Origin: an uncultured Pseudomonadota bacterium
GTDB taxonomy: Bacteria; Pseudomonadota; Gammaproteobacteria; Steroidobacterales; Steroidobacteraceae
Direction: 5' to 3'
Length of the DNA: 64,000 nt
Assembly: GCA_902826635.1 (NCBI GenBank)
Contig: CADEFQ010000005.1
Span: forward strand, 1-64,000
Part shown: one piece after another, positions 41,872 to 50,570 of the stretch
Numbering within the stretch: the stretch's first letter is position 1
Layout of the letters: every line of letters starts with the position of its first letter
Notes under the pieces: generated by a model
What the model was told of the DNA's origin: nothing
The model's input: only the letters and a program-made list of their open reading frames with translations
Database searches by the model: none
Translations under genes and position numbers: made by a program

Positions 41872-42569
41872 CCGCGCGGTTCGATCCAGAGGCCGAGCGC
41901 ACGGGCGCACAGCTCGCCGTCTTCGTCATAGAGCGCGGTACCGACGACGTGCTTGCGCCCGCTTGAGCCGAGACGCCAGCCGACCACGACGCAGGGTTCG
42001 TCGATGTGTACGCGCCGATCGACATGCACCGTGAATTCGCCGAGCAGCATCAGCCGATCGACCTGCGCGGCGAAGTACCCCGGGCAGTCGAGCGCGGCGG
42101 ACATGAACTCGCCCGCCACCTTGCCGTCCGAGCCCGCAAGCGACGCGTCGGGCACCCACGGCGCGGCGACGAGGCCGTCACCCCAGGCGCCGGCGAAGAT
42201 GCGCAGGCCATCGCCGCGTTCGCGCTGCGTGCCGCACACGAAACAGCCCGGGAAGTCGTGCCGGTGAAAACCCGCGTAGTGTCGCGACGCCTCGAGTGCC
42301 AGCGCATAGGGCGGCGGCGCAGGCGCCGCAGGCAAGCCGCCGTCCATCGCGCGCGCCTCGGCGATCGCGGTACCGTCGTGTGAGACGCGCAGCGTCGCGC
42401 CGTCGCGCTGCACGATCAGCGCTTCATCGAGCGGCGGTGGCGCGAGCAGCCGCACCGTCACCGGAGTCGCGGAATGCGCCGACACGAGGCCGGCAAAGTA
42501 GCCGCCGTTCGCGGATGCGTCCGGGCCGCGAAAGCGATTCGCGACGGTAATGACCTCGACCTCGCTCAT
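41868..42569 (-). CDS. Thioesterase-like (hotdog-fold) protein
   Basis: A 233-residue protein resembling hotdog-fold acyl-CoA thioesterases. ANRFRGPDASANGGYFAGLV lies near the start, FVCGTQRERGDGLRIF in the middle, and ALDCPGYFAAQ and EFTVHVDRRVHIDEPCVVVG follow. The ATG at 42569 is preferred, with a G-rich stretch before it; a GTG three codons upstream is possible. It is 33 bases downstream of the MFS gene on the same strand and could be the last gene of the trp transcript. The substrate is unknown, and the assignment rests on overall pattern only. Confidence 0.6.
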   Translation of the reverse strand: MSEVEVITVANRFRGPDASANGGYFAGLVSAHSATPVTVRLLAPPPLDEALIVQRDGATLRVSHDGTAIAEARAMDGGLPAAPAPPPYALALEASRHYAGFHRHDFPGCFVCGTQRERGDGLRIFAGAWGDGLVAAPWVPDASLAGSDGKVAGEFMSAALDCPGYFAAQVDRLMLLGEFTVHVDRRVHIDEPCVVVGWRLGSSGRKHVVGTALYDEDGELCARALGLWIEPRG

Positions 42570-42602
42570 AACCCCCACCCTGTGACGGGCCCGGGGCCGA
42601 AT

Positions 42603-43805
42603 CTACCGCGCCGGGGCCGCCCACGCCATGCGCCACAGCCCCCAGCCCGCCAGCGCACCGCCGAGCGAGCCGAGCGCGAGCAAGAGCAGCGAGCCGTGCA
42701 GGGCGGGCACGACCAGCCCCATCGTGGCCGCGGCGATCATGATCGCGACGAAGGCCTGCACGGACGAGACGGCGCCGCGCGTGTCGGGAAACAGGTCGAG
42801 GAGGCGCAGCGTGAGGACCGGTGACACCACCTGCACGCCGAACGCGACCGTGAAGATCAGCAACTGCTGCACGAAGATCGGCACCGGCGCGAGGAAGGCG
42901 AGCGCGGCGCTCGAACACAGGCCGCCGGCCGCGGAGATCAGGTAGCCGGTCTGGCACTGCGCACGCGCGGTGATGCGGCCCGCCATCCGCCCGGAGGCAA
43001 AGGCACCCGCGACAAAGCCGCCGATCACCGGCAGGAACAGCACCGCGAACTGCGTCTCGCGGTAGTGCCAGCGCTCGAGCACGATCGCGGGCGCCGCACC
43101 GATATACGCGATCACCGACGAGAAATGCAGACCCGACGCAAGCGAGAGCAGCAGGAACTCGCGATGGCTCGCGATCCGCCACGAGTGCGAGATCAGCGAA
43201 CTGAACTGGAACGCAAAGCGCCGCTCGGGCGGGTGCGTTTCCGGCAGGCGCCACCAGCTGACGAGCGCGATCGCGAGCCCGAGCAGCACGAGGAAAACGA
43301 ACACCGCACGCCAGCCGAACGCAACGTGCACCCAGCCGCCGATCACGGGCGCAATCGCCGGCGCGAAACCGAACAGCATCGTGATCAGCGACATCAGCCG
43401 TTGCGCCTCGTGGCCCGAGTAGAGGTCGCGCACGACGGCGCGGGCGACCACCATGCCCGCGCCGGCAGTGGCGCCCTGCATCACGCGAAAGGCGAGCAGC
43501 ATGCCGAAGTCCGGTGCGAGCGCGCAGGCGAGGGAGGCGAGCGTGTAGAGACTCACGCCGACGAGGATCACGCGGCGGCGCCCATAGGCGTCCGACAACG
43601 GCCCGTGCAGCAGCATCGTGAGTCCATAGGGCACGAGATAGGCCGTGAGCGTCTGCTGCAGCTGCAGGCTCGTGAGCGAGAACTCCTGCGCGATCGCCGG
43701 GAACGACGGAAAGAACGTGTCGAGCGAGAACGGGCTCACCATCGACAGGAAGGCGAGCAGGGCCGCGAGCCCCAGCGTCGGGCGGGGATCGGGTTGGTGC
43801 GTCAT
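42603..43805 (-). CDS. Bcr/CflA-type MFS drug-resistance transporter
   Basis: A 400-residue permease with 12 membrane segments. Motif A is GPLSDAYGRRRVILVGV, and the loop FRVMQGATAGAGMVVARAVVRDLY is typical of the Bcr/CflA subfamily of drug/proton antiporters. Its ATG overlaps the trpA stop as ATGA (43802-43805), so it is translationally coupled to the tryptophan operon. That context is unusual and raises the possibility that it exports tryptophan, an indole derivative or a related compound. This is inference. Confidence 0.87.
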   Translation of the reverse strand: MTHQPDPRPTLGLAALLAFLSMVSPFSLDTFFPSFPAIAQEFSLTSLQLQQTLTAYLVPYGLTMLLHGPLSDAYGRRRVILVGVSLYTLASLACALAPDFGMLLAFRVMQGATAGAGMVVARAVVRDLYSGHEAQRLMSLITMLFGFAPAIAPVIGGWVHVAFGWRAVFVFLVLLGLAIALVSWWRLPETHPPERRFAFQFSSLISHSWRIASHREFLLLSLASGLHFSSVIAYIGAAPAIVLERWHYRETQFAVLFLPVIGGFVAGAFASGRMAGRITARAQCQTGYLISAAGGLCSSAALAFLAPVPIFVQQLLIFTVAFGVQVVSPVLTLRLLDLFPDTRGAVSSVQAFVAIMIAAATMGLVVPALHGSLLLLALGSLGGALAGWGLWRMAWAAPAR

Positions 43806-44593
43806 GCAGTCCCGGGCCGCAGCGCGCGCAGCCACGCCGCCGGGTCCTCGCCGCGCTCGAGCACCTCGACGAGCGCCGAGCCGACGACCACGCCGTCGAC
43901 ATGACCGGCCAGGCGCGCCACCTGCTCGCGCGAGCGGATGCCGAAGCCGGCGCACACCGGCACCCGCGACACCGCGCGCACGCGATCGAGATACGCCATC
44001 ACCGCTTCGGGCACGGCGACATTCTTGCCGGTGGTGCCGGTCATCGTGACGGCGTACACGAAACCGCGACTCGCGCCGCAGACCTGCGCGAGGCGTTCGG
44101 CGGTCGTGACCGGCGTCGCCATCTGCACGAGTGCGATGCCGCGCGCGTCGAGCGCCGCCGCGAGCTCGCCGCCCTCATCGAACGGCAGGTCGGGGACGAT
44201 AAAACCTGCGACGCGCGCGCGCTCCGCCGCCGCCGCGAGATCCGCATAGCCGAACGCCAGCAGCGGATTGAGATAGCTCATCAGCAGCAGCGGCGCCTCT
44301 ACCTGCGGCATCGCCGCGAGCTCATCCAGTATCCAGCGCAGCGTCACGCCTTGCGCGAGCGCACCGCGGCTCGAACGCTGGATCGTCACGCCGTCGGCCA
44401 TCGGATCGGTGAACGGCACGCCGATCTCGACGACGTCCGCGGCGCCCGCGACCGCGGCGAGCTGCGCGCGGAACGCTTCGCGGCGCGGATAGCCCGCCGT
44501 CATGAACGCGACCAGCGCGGGCCCCTGCGCAGCCGCCGCGCGGATCGCCGCGCTGATGCGCTCGTGCGGCGCGGTGGTGGTGGCGACCGTCAT
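43802..44593 (-). CDS. trpA: Tryptophan synthase alpha subunit
   Basis: A 263-residue TIM-barrel enzyme that cleaves indole-3-glycerol phosphate to indole and glyceraldehyde-3-phosphate. Catalytic Glu lies in DVVEIGVPFTDPMADGVTIQ and Asp in GFIVPDLPFDEGGEL, with the phosphate-binding GFGIRSREQ near the C-terminus. It overlaps trpB by ATGA (44590-44593) and the MFS gene by ATGA at the other end. Upstream in-frame sequence belongs to another frame of trpB and is not part of the gene. Confidence 0.96.
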   Translation of the reverse strand: MTVATTTAPHERISAAIRAAAAQGPALVAFMTAGYPRREAFRAQLAAVAGAADVVEIGVPFTDPMADGVTIQRSSRGALAQGVTLRWILDELAAMPQVEAPLLLMSYLNPLLAFGYADLAAAAERARVAGFIVPDLPFDEGGELAAALDARGIALVQMATPVTTAERLAQVCGASRGFVYAVTMTGTTGKNVAVPEAVMAYLDRVRAVSRVPVCAGFGIRSREQVARLAGHVDGVVVGSALVEVLERGEDPAAWLRALRPGTA

Positions 44594-45855
44594 GGTCGTG
44601 CCCCCAGGGCGCCCGCCTCGATCTGCGCGATGAGCGTACGCTGCAGCGTCGGCATGTCCTTGTCTCCGCGGCCCGAGAGCCCGATCAGGATCCGCTTGCC
44701 CGGATGCGCCGCGGCCCAGCGCCGTGCGCCGGCGAGCGCATGCGCGCTTTCGAGCGCGGGCAGGATGCCCTCCGCTTCGCAGCATTCCTTCACCGCAGCG
44801 AGCGCCTCGTCGTCGCTCGCCGTTTCGTAGCTCACGCGCCCCGCGGCCTGGAGCAAGGCATGCTCGGGACCCACGCCGGGATAATCGAGCCCGGCCGAAA
44901 TCGAATGCGTTTCCTGGATCTGCCCGTGCGGATCCTGCAGCAGCAGCGAATACGCTCCCTGCAGCACGCCGGGACGCCCCAGCGCGAGCGTCGCGGAATT
45001 CTCGCCGAGCGCGCGACCCCGACCGCCCGCCTCGATGCCGACGATCTCGACCGCGGCATCCGCGATGAACGGATGAAAGATGCCGATCGAGTTCGAGCCG
45101 CCGCCGACGCACGCGATCAGTACGTCGGGCAGGCTGCCGGCGCGTGCGAGCATCTGTTCGCGCGCCTCGCGGCCGATGATCGTCTGCAGTTCGCGCACGA
45201 GGTAAGGATACGGGTGCGGCCCGATCGCGGAGCCGAGCAGGTAGTACGTGCCAAGAGGATCGGCGACCCAGTCGCGCAGCGCTTCATCCACCGCCGCGCG
45301 CAGTGTCTTGTCCCCTTCGGTCACCGGGACGACTTCGGCGCCGAGCAGGCGCATGCGACCGACGTTCGGCGCCTGGCGCTCCATGTCGACCGCGCCCATA
45401 TAGACCGTGCAGGGCAAACCGACGCGTGCGCAGGCCGCGGCGCTCGCGACGCCGTGCTGGCCCGCGCCGGTCTCCGCGACGACGCGCGTTGCGCCGAGGC
45501 GCTTCGCGAGCAGCGCCTGGCCGATCGCGTTGTTGATCTTGTGCGCGCCGGTGTGCGCGAGATCCTCGCGCTTGAGCCACACGTCGGCGCCCCAGCGCGC
45601 GCCGAGGCGTCGCGCGTGCGTGAGCGCGGTCGGGCGCCCGACCCAGCTGTGCAGCTCTTCGGCCAGCTCGCGCTGGAAGTCGGGGGCGTGCAGATGCGCG
45701 CGCAGACCCGCCTCGAGGCGCTCGATCGCCGGTATCAGGGTTTCCGGGACATAGCGCCCGCCAAACGGCCCGAAGCGCCCGCGCGCATCCGGGAATTTTC
45801 CCGCGATCGAGTCGGCCAGCAGCCGCTTGCGATCGTGAACCATCACCGATGACAT
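44590..45855 (-). CDS. trpB: Tryptophan synthase beta subunit
   Basis: A 421-residue PLP enzyme. The PLP lysine is in REDLAHTGAHKINNAIGQAL, and GGGSNSIGIFHPF binds the PLP phosphate. FGGRYVPETL starts the family region. It joins indole with serine to make tryptophan, with indole channelled from TrpA. GGAGAG precedes the ATG at 45855. It begins 3 bases after trpF. Confidence 0.96.
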   Translation of the reverse strand: MSSVMVHDRKRLLADSIAGKFPDARGRFGPFGGRYVPETLIPAIERLEAGLRAHLHAPDFQRELAEELHSWVGRPTALTHARRLGARWGADVWLKREDLAHTGAHKINNAIGQALLAKRLGATRVVAETGAGQHGVASAAACARVGLPCTVYMGAVDMERQAPNVGRMRLLGAEVVPVTEGDKTLRAAVDEALRDWVADPLGTYYLLGSAIGPHPYPYLVRELQTIIGREAREQMLARAGSLPDVLIACVGGGSNSIGIFHPFIADAAVEIVGIEAGGRGRALGENSATLALGRPGVLQGAYSLLLQDPHGQIQETHSISAGLDYPGVGPEHALLQAAGRVSYETASDDEALAAVKECCEAEGILPALESAHALAGARRWAAAHPGKRILIGLSGRGDKDMPTLQRTLIAQIEAGALGARP

Positions 45856-45858
45856 CGT

Positions 45859-46467
45859 TCAGCTCTCCCGGCAGGCGACCCGCGCCGCTGCCACGAATCG
45901 TGCGATCTTCTCCGCACTCTTGATACCCGGCGCCACCTCGACGCCGCTCGACACGTCGACCCCAAAGGGCCGCACCGCGCGAATCGCGGCGTCGATATTG
46001 GTCTCCGTGAGACCGCCCGCCAACACAAGTTCGAGGCCGCGCGCGCGCAGCGCCGCGGCGCCCTGCCAATCCGGGATCACGCCCGCGCCGCTGACCGGCC
46101 CTTCGAACAGTGCGCGCAAAGGCAGCGGCAGTGCCGGATCGACGGCGGCGCGCAGCACCGGCAGGCGCTCGAGGCTGGCCGGAAGATCAAGGGACGCGAA
46201 ATCCCCGGCATCGGCCTGCAGCACATCGGGGCGGAATTCGGCGAGTACGGCGGCCACTTGATCGGGATCGGGATGCTGCATCACCGCCACACAGCGCAGC
46301 CGACCGCGCGCCGGCGCGGCGAGCCTAGCCGCCTGCGCGGGCTCGAGGCGACGCACCGACGGCGCGAACACGAAACCAAGGGCATCGGCGCCCGCATCGA
46401 GCGCACCCGCGACCGCCTCGGGCGTTGTCGCGCCGCAAATCTTCACCCAGAGCGTCGCCTTACGCAT
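45859..46467 (-). CDS. trpF: Phosphoribosylanthranilate isomerase
   Basis: A 202-residue TIM barrel. It has WVKICGATTPEAVAGALDAG at the start with the catalytic Cys, the catalytic Asp in LQADAGDF, and the phosphate-binding VDVSSGVEVAPGIKSAEKI at the end. The start at 46467 is the first ATG that begins the family N-terminus; a GTG at 46491 is possible. The 5' end overlaps trpC by 8 bases. It is encoded as a separate gene, not fused to trpC as in enterics. Confidence 0.93.
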   Translation of the reverse strand: MRKATLWVKICGATTPEAVAGALDAGADALGFVFAPSVRRLEPAQAARLAAPARGRLRCVAVMQHPDPDQVAAVLAEFRPDVLQADAGDFASLDLPASLERLPVLRAAVDPALPLPLRALFEGPVSGAGVIPDWQGAAALRARGLELVLAGGLTETNIDAAIRAVRPFGVDVSSGVEVAPGIKSAEKIARFVAAARVACRES

Positions 46468-47332
46468 CGGTTCGCCGTCCGGCGCGGGCACTGCGTCCCG
46501 CCGCCAGCATGTCGCGCAACAGCTCGCCGGGCGCCGCGGTTTTCATCAGCGCACTGCCGACGAGCGCGAGCTGATAGCCCGCCGTCGCCATACGCGCCGC
46601 GTCCGCCGGTGTGTCGAGGCCGCTTTCCGCGACGCGCGGCAGATGCCGCGGCAATCGTGGCGCGAGCGCCTCGAGCCGGCCCGGCACGATCGCGAGCGTC
46701 GCGAGATCACGGCAATTGAGCCCGATCAGGATCGGCGCCGTCGGGCTCGACGGGGGGTCGCGCGACGCGCCCGACTGACCGGCGATCTCGCCGGCGAGAT
46801 CGAGGTCCGCTTCGTCGAAAGCCTCGAGCAGCACGAAGAGCCCCAGCGCGGCCGCGGTGCTGAGGAGCGCCGCAATCTCCGCGCGCGACAGCATTCGCAG
46901 GATCACGAGGACGCCGCCTGCGCCCGCGAGTCGCGCCTCCATCACCTGGTAGGGGTCCACGAGGAAATCCTTGCGCATCACGGGCACGCGCGTGCCCGCG
47001 AGCGCGCCCGCGGCCAGCACGAGATGCTGCAGCGAGCCGTCGAAGCGGCTCGGCTCGGTCAGCACCGACACGGCGGCCGCGCCGCTCGAGGCATACGCCC
47101 GCACGCGCGCCGCGATGTCTTCGCTCTCCGCCGCCCGCAGCGCTCCCACCGCGGGCGAGCGCAGTTTCATTTCGGCGATGATGTCGAAACCCTGCGCCGA
47201 CAGCGCGAGCTTCGGCGGCACGGGCGACGCGAGTACGCGCCGCTCCACCATTTCGCGTGGGCACGCAGCGATGGCGCTGCGCACGCGCGCGTGGCTCGAG
47301 GCCGCCATCGCCGCAAGAAAGTCCTCGGTCAT
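46460..47332 (-). CDS. trpC: Indole-3-glycerol phosphate synthase
   Basis: A 290-residue TIM-barrel enzyme. The N-terminal part carries AEMKLRSPAVGAL with the catalytic Lys. SVLTEPSRFDGSLQHL, VMRKDFLVDPYQV (second Lys) and GLNCRDLATL follow, with RVAESGLDTPADAARM near the C-terminus. It ring-closes CdRP to indole-3-glycerol phosphate. The start overlaps the trpD stop by ATGA (47329-47332), and it is followed by trpF with an 8-base overlap. Confidence 0.95.
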   Translation of the reverse strand: MTEDFLAAMAASSHARVRSAIAACPREMVERRVLASPVPPKLALSAQGFDIIAEMKLRSPAVGALRAAESEDIAARVRAYASSGAAAVSVLTEPSRFDGSLQHLVLAAGALAGTRVPVMRKDFLVDPYQVMEARLAGAGGVLVILRMLSRAEIAALLSTAAALGLFVLLEAFDEADLDLAGEIAGQSGASRDPPSSPTAPILIGLNCRDLATLAIVPGRLEALAPRLPRHLPRVAESGLDTPADAARMATAGYQLALVGSALMKTAAPGELLRDMLAAGRSARAGRRTDA

Positions 47333-48363
47333 GGCGACATCGTCGCGGCACGCGGTGTGCCCTTCCGGGCGAGCCCCTCGAGCACGCGTCGCGCGCGCCC
47401 GTCATCGATTGCAGCTGCCGCGCACGCGATGCCGGCACGAAGCGTCGGCGCACCACCGATCAGCTCGAGCGCGAGCCCCGCGCCGAGTGTCAGCGCATCG
47501 CGCAGCGCACCGCGATCCTCACCGCGCAGCGTGCGCGCCAGCAACGCCGCATTGTGGGCCGCGTCCTCGCCCGCCAGGGCCGCAGCCGCACAGCGCGCGA
47601 GGCCGGCCTCGACCGGATCACACACGGTCTCGACCACCTTGCCGGGGCGCACGTCGAACAGCTGGAAGGCGCCGACCGGCGTCGGCTCGTCCCATCCCTC
47701 GGCGCCGTGCACGACGAATGCGCGCTCGATCGGCATGCCGGCCAGCGTCTCCGCCATCAGCCGTGCCACCGCCGGGCTGTAGGCACCAATCAGGTGAAAG
47801 GCAGGCTCGGCGGGGTTCATCAGCGGGCCGAGGATGTTGAAGACGGTGCGGACGCCGAGCGCCACGCGCACCGGCGCGATCGCCTGCATCGCCGGGTGAT
47901 AGTGGGGTGCGAAGAGGAAGGTGAAACCGCAGGCTTCGAGCAGCGCGCCCGCTGCGCGCTCATCGACCGGCAGCGCAAGTCCGAGCGCTTCAAGCACATC
48001 CGCGCTGCCGGCGCGGCTCGAGACGGAGCGGTTGCCGTGCTTCACGACCCGCACCCCGCAGGCCGCGGCCAGCAGCGCGCTGCCCGTGGAAATATTGACG
48101 CTGCCCGAGCGATCGCCTCCCGTACCGACGATATCGAGTGTCGGCGTGCCGGGCGCGATCACCGGGCGGCGCGCGCGCGCGCGCATGCCGAGGGCAAAGC
48201 CGCGCAGTTCGTTAGCCACGACGCCTTTCGCCTGCAGCGCGGCGAGCAATGCGCCTGCGGCCGCGGGTGGCGTCTGCGGATCGGCAAGCACTGCGAGCAG
48301 CGTGCCTGCGCTGTCCTCGTCGAGGTCCTCCCTGTCGATCAGTCGTTGCAGCAAGTCACGCAT
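47329..48363 (-). CDS. trpD: Anthranilate phosphoribosyltransferase
   Basis: A 344-residue enzyme. PRPP-binding motifs are [20 protein letters not shown] and [20 protein letters not shown], and the conserved [11 protein letters not shown] and VHGAEGWDE segments follow. It transfers phosphoribosyl from PRPP to anthranilate. It overlaps trpG by 8 bases at its start. Length is normal for the family. Confidence 0.95.
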   Translation of the reverse strand: MRDLLQRLIDREDLDEDSAGTLLAVLADPQTPPAAAGALLAALQAKGVVANELRGFALGMRARARRPVIAPGTPTLDIVGTGGDRSGSVNISTGSALLAAACGVRVVKHGNRSVSSRAGSADVLEALGLALPVDERAAGALLEACGFTFLFAPHYHPAMQAIAPVRVALGVRTVFNILGPLMNPAEPAFHLIGAYSPAVARLMAETLAGMPIERAFVVHGAEGWDEPTPVGAFQLFDVRPGKVVETVCDPVEAGLARCAAAALAGEDAAHNAALLARTLRGEDRGALRDALTLGAGLALELIGGAPTLRAGIACAAAAIDDGRARRVLEGLARKGTPRAATMSP

Positions 48364-48937
48364 GGCGCGCTTTCAGGAAGTTCGCGAGCAACTGCGGGCC
48401 TTCGGGCGTCAGCACGCTCTCCGGATGGAACTGCACGCCTTCAACGTCGAGCCGCCGATGCCGCACACCCATGATTTCGCCCTGCGCCGTGCGTGCGCTG
48501 ATCTCGAGATCGGCAGGCAATGAGGCGGGGGCCGCGATCAGCGAATGATAGCGCCCGACGATGCAGGGCCGTGGCAGGCCCGCAAACAGGCCGCGGCCGT
48601 CGTGCTCGATTTCCGATGTCTTGCCGTGCATCAGGCGTCCGGCGCGCACCACTTCGCCACCGAACACCTCGACGATCGATTGATGGCCGAGGCACACGCC
48701 CAGCACCGGGACCTGCCCCGAAAACGCGCGGATCATCTCCATCGACACGCCTGCATCGCGCGGCGTGCCGGGTCCCGGTGAGATGCACAGATGGGTTGGC
48801 GCAAGCGCGCGGGCCGCGTCGACGCCGATCGCGTCGTTGCGATGCACGATCACTTCCGCGCCGAGCACCATGAAGGCCTGTACCAGGTTGTAGGTGAAGG
48901 AATCGTAGTTGTCGATCAGCAGCAGTCGCACGCTCAC
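48356..48937 (-). CDS. trpG: Anthranilate synthase glutaminase component
   Basis: A 193-residue class I glutamine amidotransferase. The catalytic Cys is in [17 protein letters not shown], and the His-Glu pair is in [13 protein letters not shown]. It starts [16 protein letters not shown], the TrpG/PabA hallmark. It supplies ammonia to TrpE. The start overlaps trpE as ATGA (48934-48937). The protein may also serve 4-amino-4-deoxychorismate synthesis, since no separate pabA is visible in the window. Confidence 0.94.
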   Translation of the reverse strand: MSVRLLLIDNYDSFTYNLVQAFMVLGAEVIVHRNDAIGVDAARALAPTHLCISPGPGTPRDAGVSMEMIRAFSGQVPVLGVCLGHQSIVEVFGGEVVRAGRLMHGKTSEIEHDGRGLFAGLPRPCIVGRYHSLIAAPASLPADLEISARTAQGEIMGVRHRRLDVEGVQFHPESVLTPEGPQLLANFLKARHA

Positions 48938-50319
48938 AAGCCCTCCTCCGCGAGCGCGAGCGCGCGCACCAGCGCGGCGCCCTTGGCACGCGCTTCGTCG
49001 TACTCCGCGTCGGGGTCGCTGTCGGCAACGATGCCGGCACCGGCCTGGAAGCTGTACTCGTCGCCCTTGAACACGAGCGTGCGGATCGTGATCGCCTGGT
49101 CCATGTCGCCCTGCGCGCCGAAGTAGCCGATCGTGCCGCCGTAGAGCCCGCGCCGCACGGGTTCGAGTTCGTCGATCAACTGCATCGCGCGCACCTTCGG
49201 CGCGCCGACGAGCGTGCCCGCGGGGAACGCCGCCGCGAACAGGTCGAACGCATCCCGTCCGGGCGCGAGCGTGCCGCGAACGCCGCTCACCATGTGCATC
49301 ACGTGACTGTAGCGCTCGATCGCCCGGTACGGCTCGACCCGCACGCTGCCGGCATTCGCCACCCGGCCCAGGTCGTTGCGCGCGAGATCGACGAGCATCA
49401 CGTGTTCCGCGTTCTCCTTCGGATCGGCGCGCAGCGCCGCCTCGTGGGCGGCATCGACCTCGGGATCGTCGGCGCGCGGCCGCGTGCCCGCGATTGGCCG
49501 CAGTTGCGCCACACCGCCCTGCAGTCTGACGAGCGCCTCGGGCGAAGAGCCGACCACGGTGTGCTCGCCGAGCCGACAGTAGTAGAGATACGGAGACGGA
49601 TTGATCAGGCGCAGCGCCCGGTACACCTGGAACGGGTCGAGGTCGTGACGCCCGGTGAACTGCGCCGACAGCACGAGCTGGTACACGTCGCCCGCGGCGA
49701 TCGCTTCTTTCGTGCGCCGCACGCCTTCGACGTACTCGCCGCGTGACAACGATGGCGCGGGCGCACTGTGCCTGCCGCGCGCCGCGCCATTCGGCAGCCC
49801 GCCGCGCAACGCACGGACGATTTCGCGCCGCAGTGACTCGCGCTCGCTCTCGGGACCCGCGTGCAGCACGGCGATGCCGCGTGTCAGGTGGTCGAACACG
49901 AGCATCGAGCGCGGCGCGACGTAGTGCATCAGCGGCGTGCCCGCTACCGCGCGCGCATGCGTCGGCAGTTTCTCGAAGTAACGTACGACATCGTAGGCCG
50001 CGTAGCCGACGAGGCCGCCGGCGAGCGGCACGTGCGCGATCTCGGGCTGGGGACGCGCCACGCGCGCGAGCGCACCGCGCAGGCTTGCGAGCAGCGCGTC
50101 GCGGTCCGCCGGCGCCGCGCTGCGCACGCCGTCGATGTAGAGCGCGTCGCTGTCGAGCCGGTACTCGAGGCTGTCGCCGAAGCCGATGAAGGAATAGCGC
50201 CCGAGGCGTTCACCGCCCTCGACGCTCTCGAGCAGAAAGCGCGGCTGGAAGCCACCGAGCTTCATGAACGCCGAAACCGGCGTATCGAGGTCACCTGCTA
50301 TGTCGAAAGTCTTCCGCAT
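48934..50319 (-). CDS. trpE: Anthranilate synthase component I
   Basis: A 461-residue chorismate-utilising enzyme. [20 protein letters not shown] carries the LLES feedback element that binds tryptophan. The catalytic core shows [40 protein letters not shown] and [19 protein letters not shown]. It makes anthranilate with ammonia from TrpG. It is the first structural gene of the operon and lies 31 bases downstream of the attenuator. Confidence 0.95.
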   Translation of the reverse strand: MRKTFDIAGDLDTPVSAFMKLGGFQPRFLLESVEGGERLGRYSFIGFGDSLEYRLDSDALYIDGVRSAAPADRDALLASLRGALARVARPQPEIAHVPLAGGLVGYAAYDVVRYFEKLPTHARAVAGTPLMHYVAPRSMLVFDHLTRGIAVLHAGPESERESLRREIVRALRGGLPNGAARGRHSAPAPSLSRGEYVEGVRRTKEAIAAGDVYQLVLSAQFTGRHDLDPFQVYRALRLINPSPYLYYCRLGEHTVVGSSPEALVRLQGGVAQLRPIAGTRPRADDPEVDAAHEAALRADPKENAEHVMLVDLARNDLGRVANAGSVRVEPYRAIERYSHVMHMVSGVRGTLAPGRDAFDLFAAAFPAGTLVGAPKVRAMQLIDELEPVRRGLYGGTIGYFGAQGDMDQAITIRTLVFKGDEYSFQAGAGIVADSDPDAEYDEARAKGAALVRALALAEEGL

Positions 50320-50350
50320 TCGCCTTGCCTGCCGCTGTGATGCACGCGCA

Positions 50351-50385
50351 AAAAAAACCCATCGCCGTCAGCGACGGAGATGGGT
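50351..50385 (-). terminator. trp attenuator terminator (3:4 hairpin)
   Basis: On the minus strand CCCATCTCCGTC (50385 to 50374) pairs with GACGGCGATGGG (50370 to 50359) around a 3-base loop, and eight T follow (50358-50351). This is a full intrinsic terminator placed between trpL and trpE. Confidence 0.85.
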
Positions 50386-50456
50386 TTTGCCGTATCGAAA
50401 CCTTGGAAGAGTCTAGAGACTAATCGGTCACGTCAGCGCCCACCCCGTCAGGAGTG
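50374..50456 (-). promoter_or_regulatory. trp leader antiterminator and pause hairpins
   Basis: Region 2, GACGGGGTGGG (50449 to 50439), overlaps the trpL stop codon and can pair with region 3, CCCATCTCCGTC, to form an antiterminator. The same region can instead fold with CACTCC just before the trpL stop (50456 to 50441) as the 1:2 hairpin. Ribosome stalling at the Trp codons would mask region 1 and favour antitermination, so the operon would be read when tryptophan is scarce. Confidence 0.75.
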
Positions 50457-50498
50457 TCGCCACCACCAGCAGCGCGCCGTGTGAACGTGAGCGGTCAT
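50448..50498 (-). CDS. trpL: trp operon leader peptide
   Basis: A 16-codon frame reads MTAHVHTARCWWWRHS and then TGA. Three consecutive Trp codons near the end are the control element of ribosome-mediated attenuation. No ribosome binding site is seen before the ATG, because the predicted transcription start falls on the A of ATG itself. The leader is therefore probably leaderless, as in some alphaproteobacterial trp operons. It lies 129 bases upstream of trpE and ends in the 1:2 hairpin. The frame is far below the size that routine gene finders report. Confidence 0.85.
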   Translation of the reverse strand: MTAHVHTARCWWWRHS

Positions 50499-50504
50499 CG
50501 GATC

Positions 50505-50534
50505 AGTATGGCGAGCGGACCCCCCGACGTCAAC
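50505..50534 (-). promoter_or_regulatory. trp operon promoter
   Basis: TTGACG (50534 to 50529) and CATACT (50510 to 50505) on the minus strand are separated by 18 bases. Counting the last -10 base as -7 puts +1 at 50498, the first base of trpL. It lies in the short gap after the catalase stop codon. Confidence 0.65.
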
Positions 50535-50570
50535 GTTGCGGGGCGGTCCGCCGCCTGTCGGCCGTCGCTG

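Noticed and set aside
39993-41966. A plus-strand open frame of 657 codons over ubiJ and ubiB
   Set aside because: It is an out-of-frame shadow. Both ubiJ and ubiB are intact in other frames with all family motifs, and the shadow is Arg-rich without motifs.
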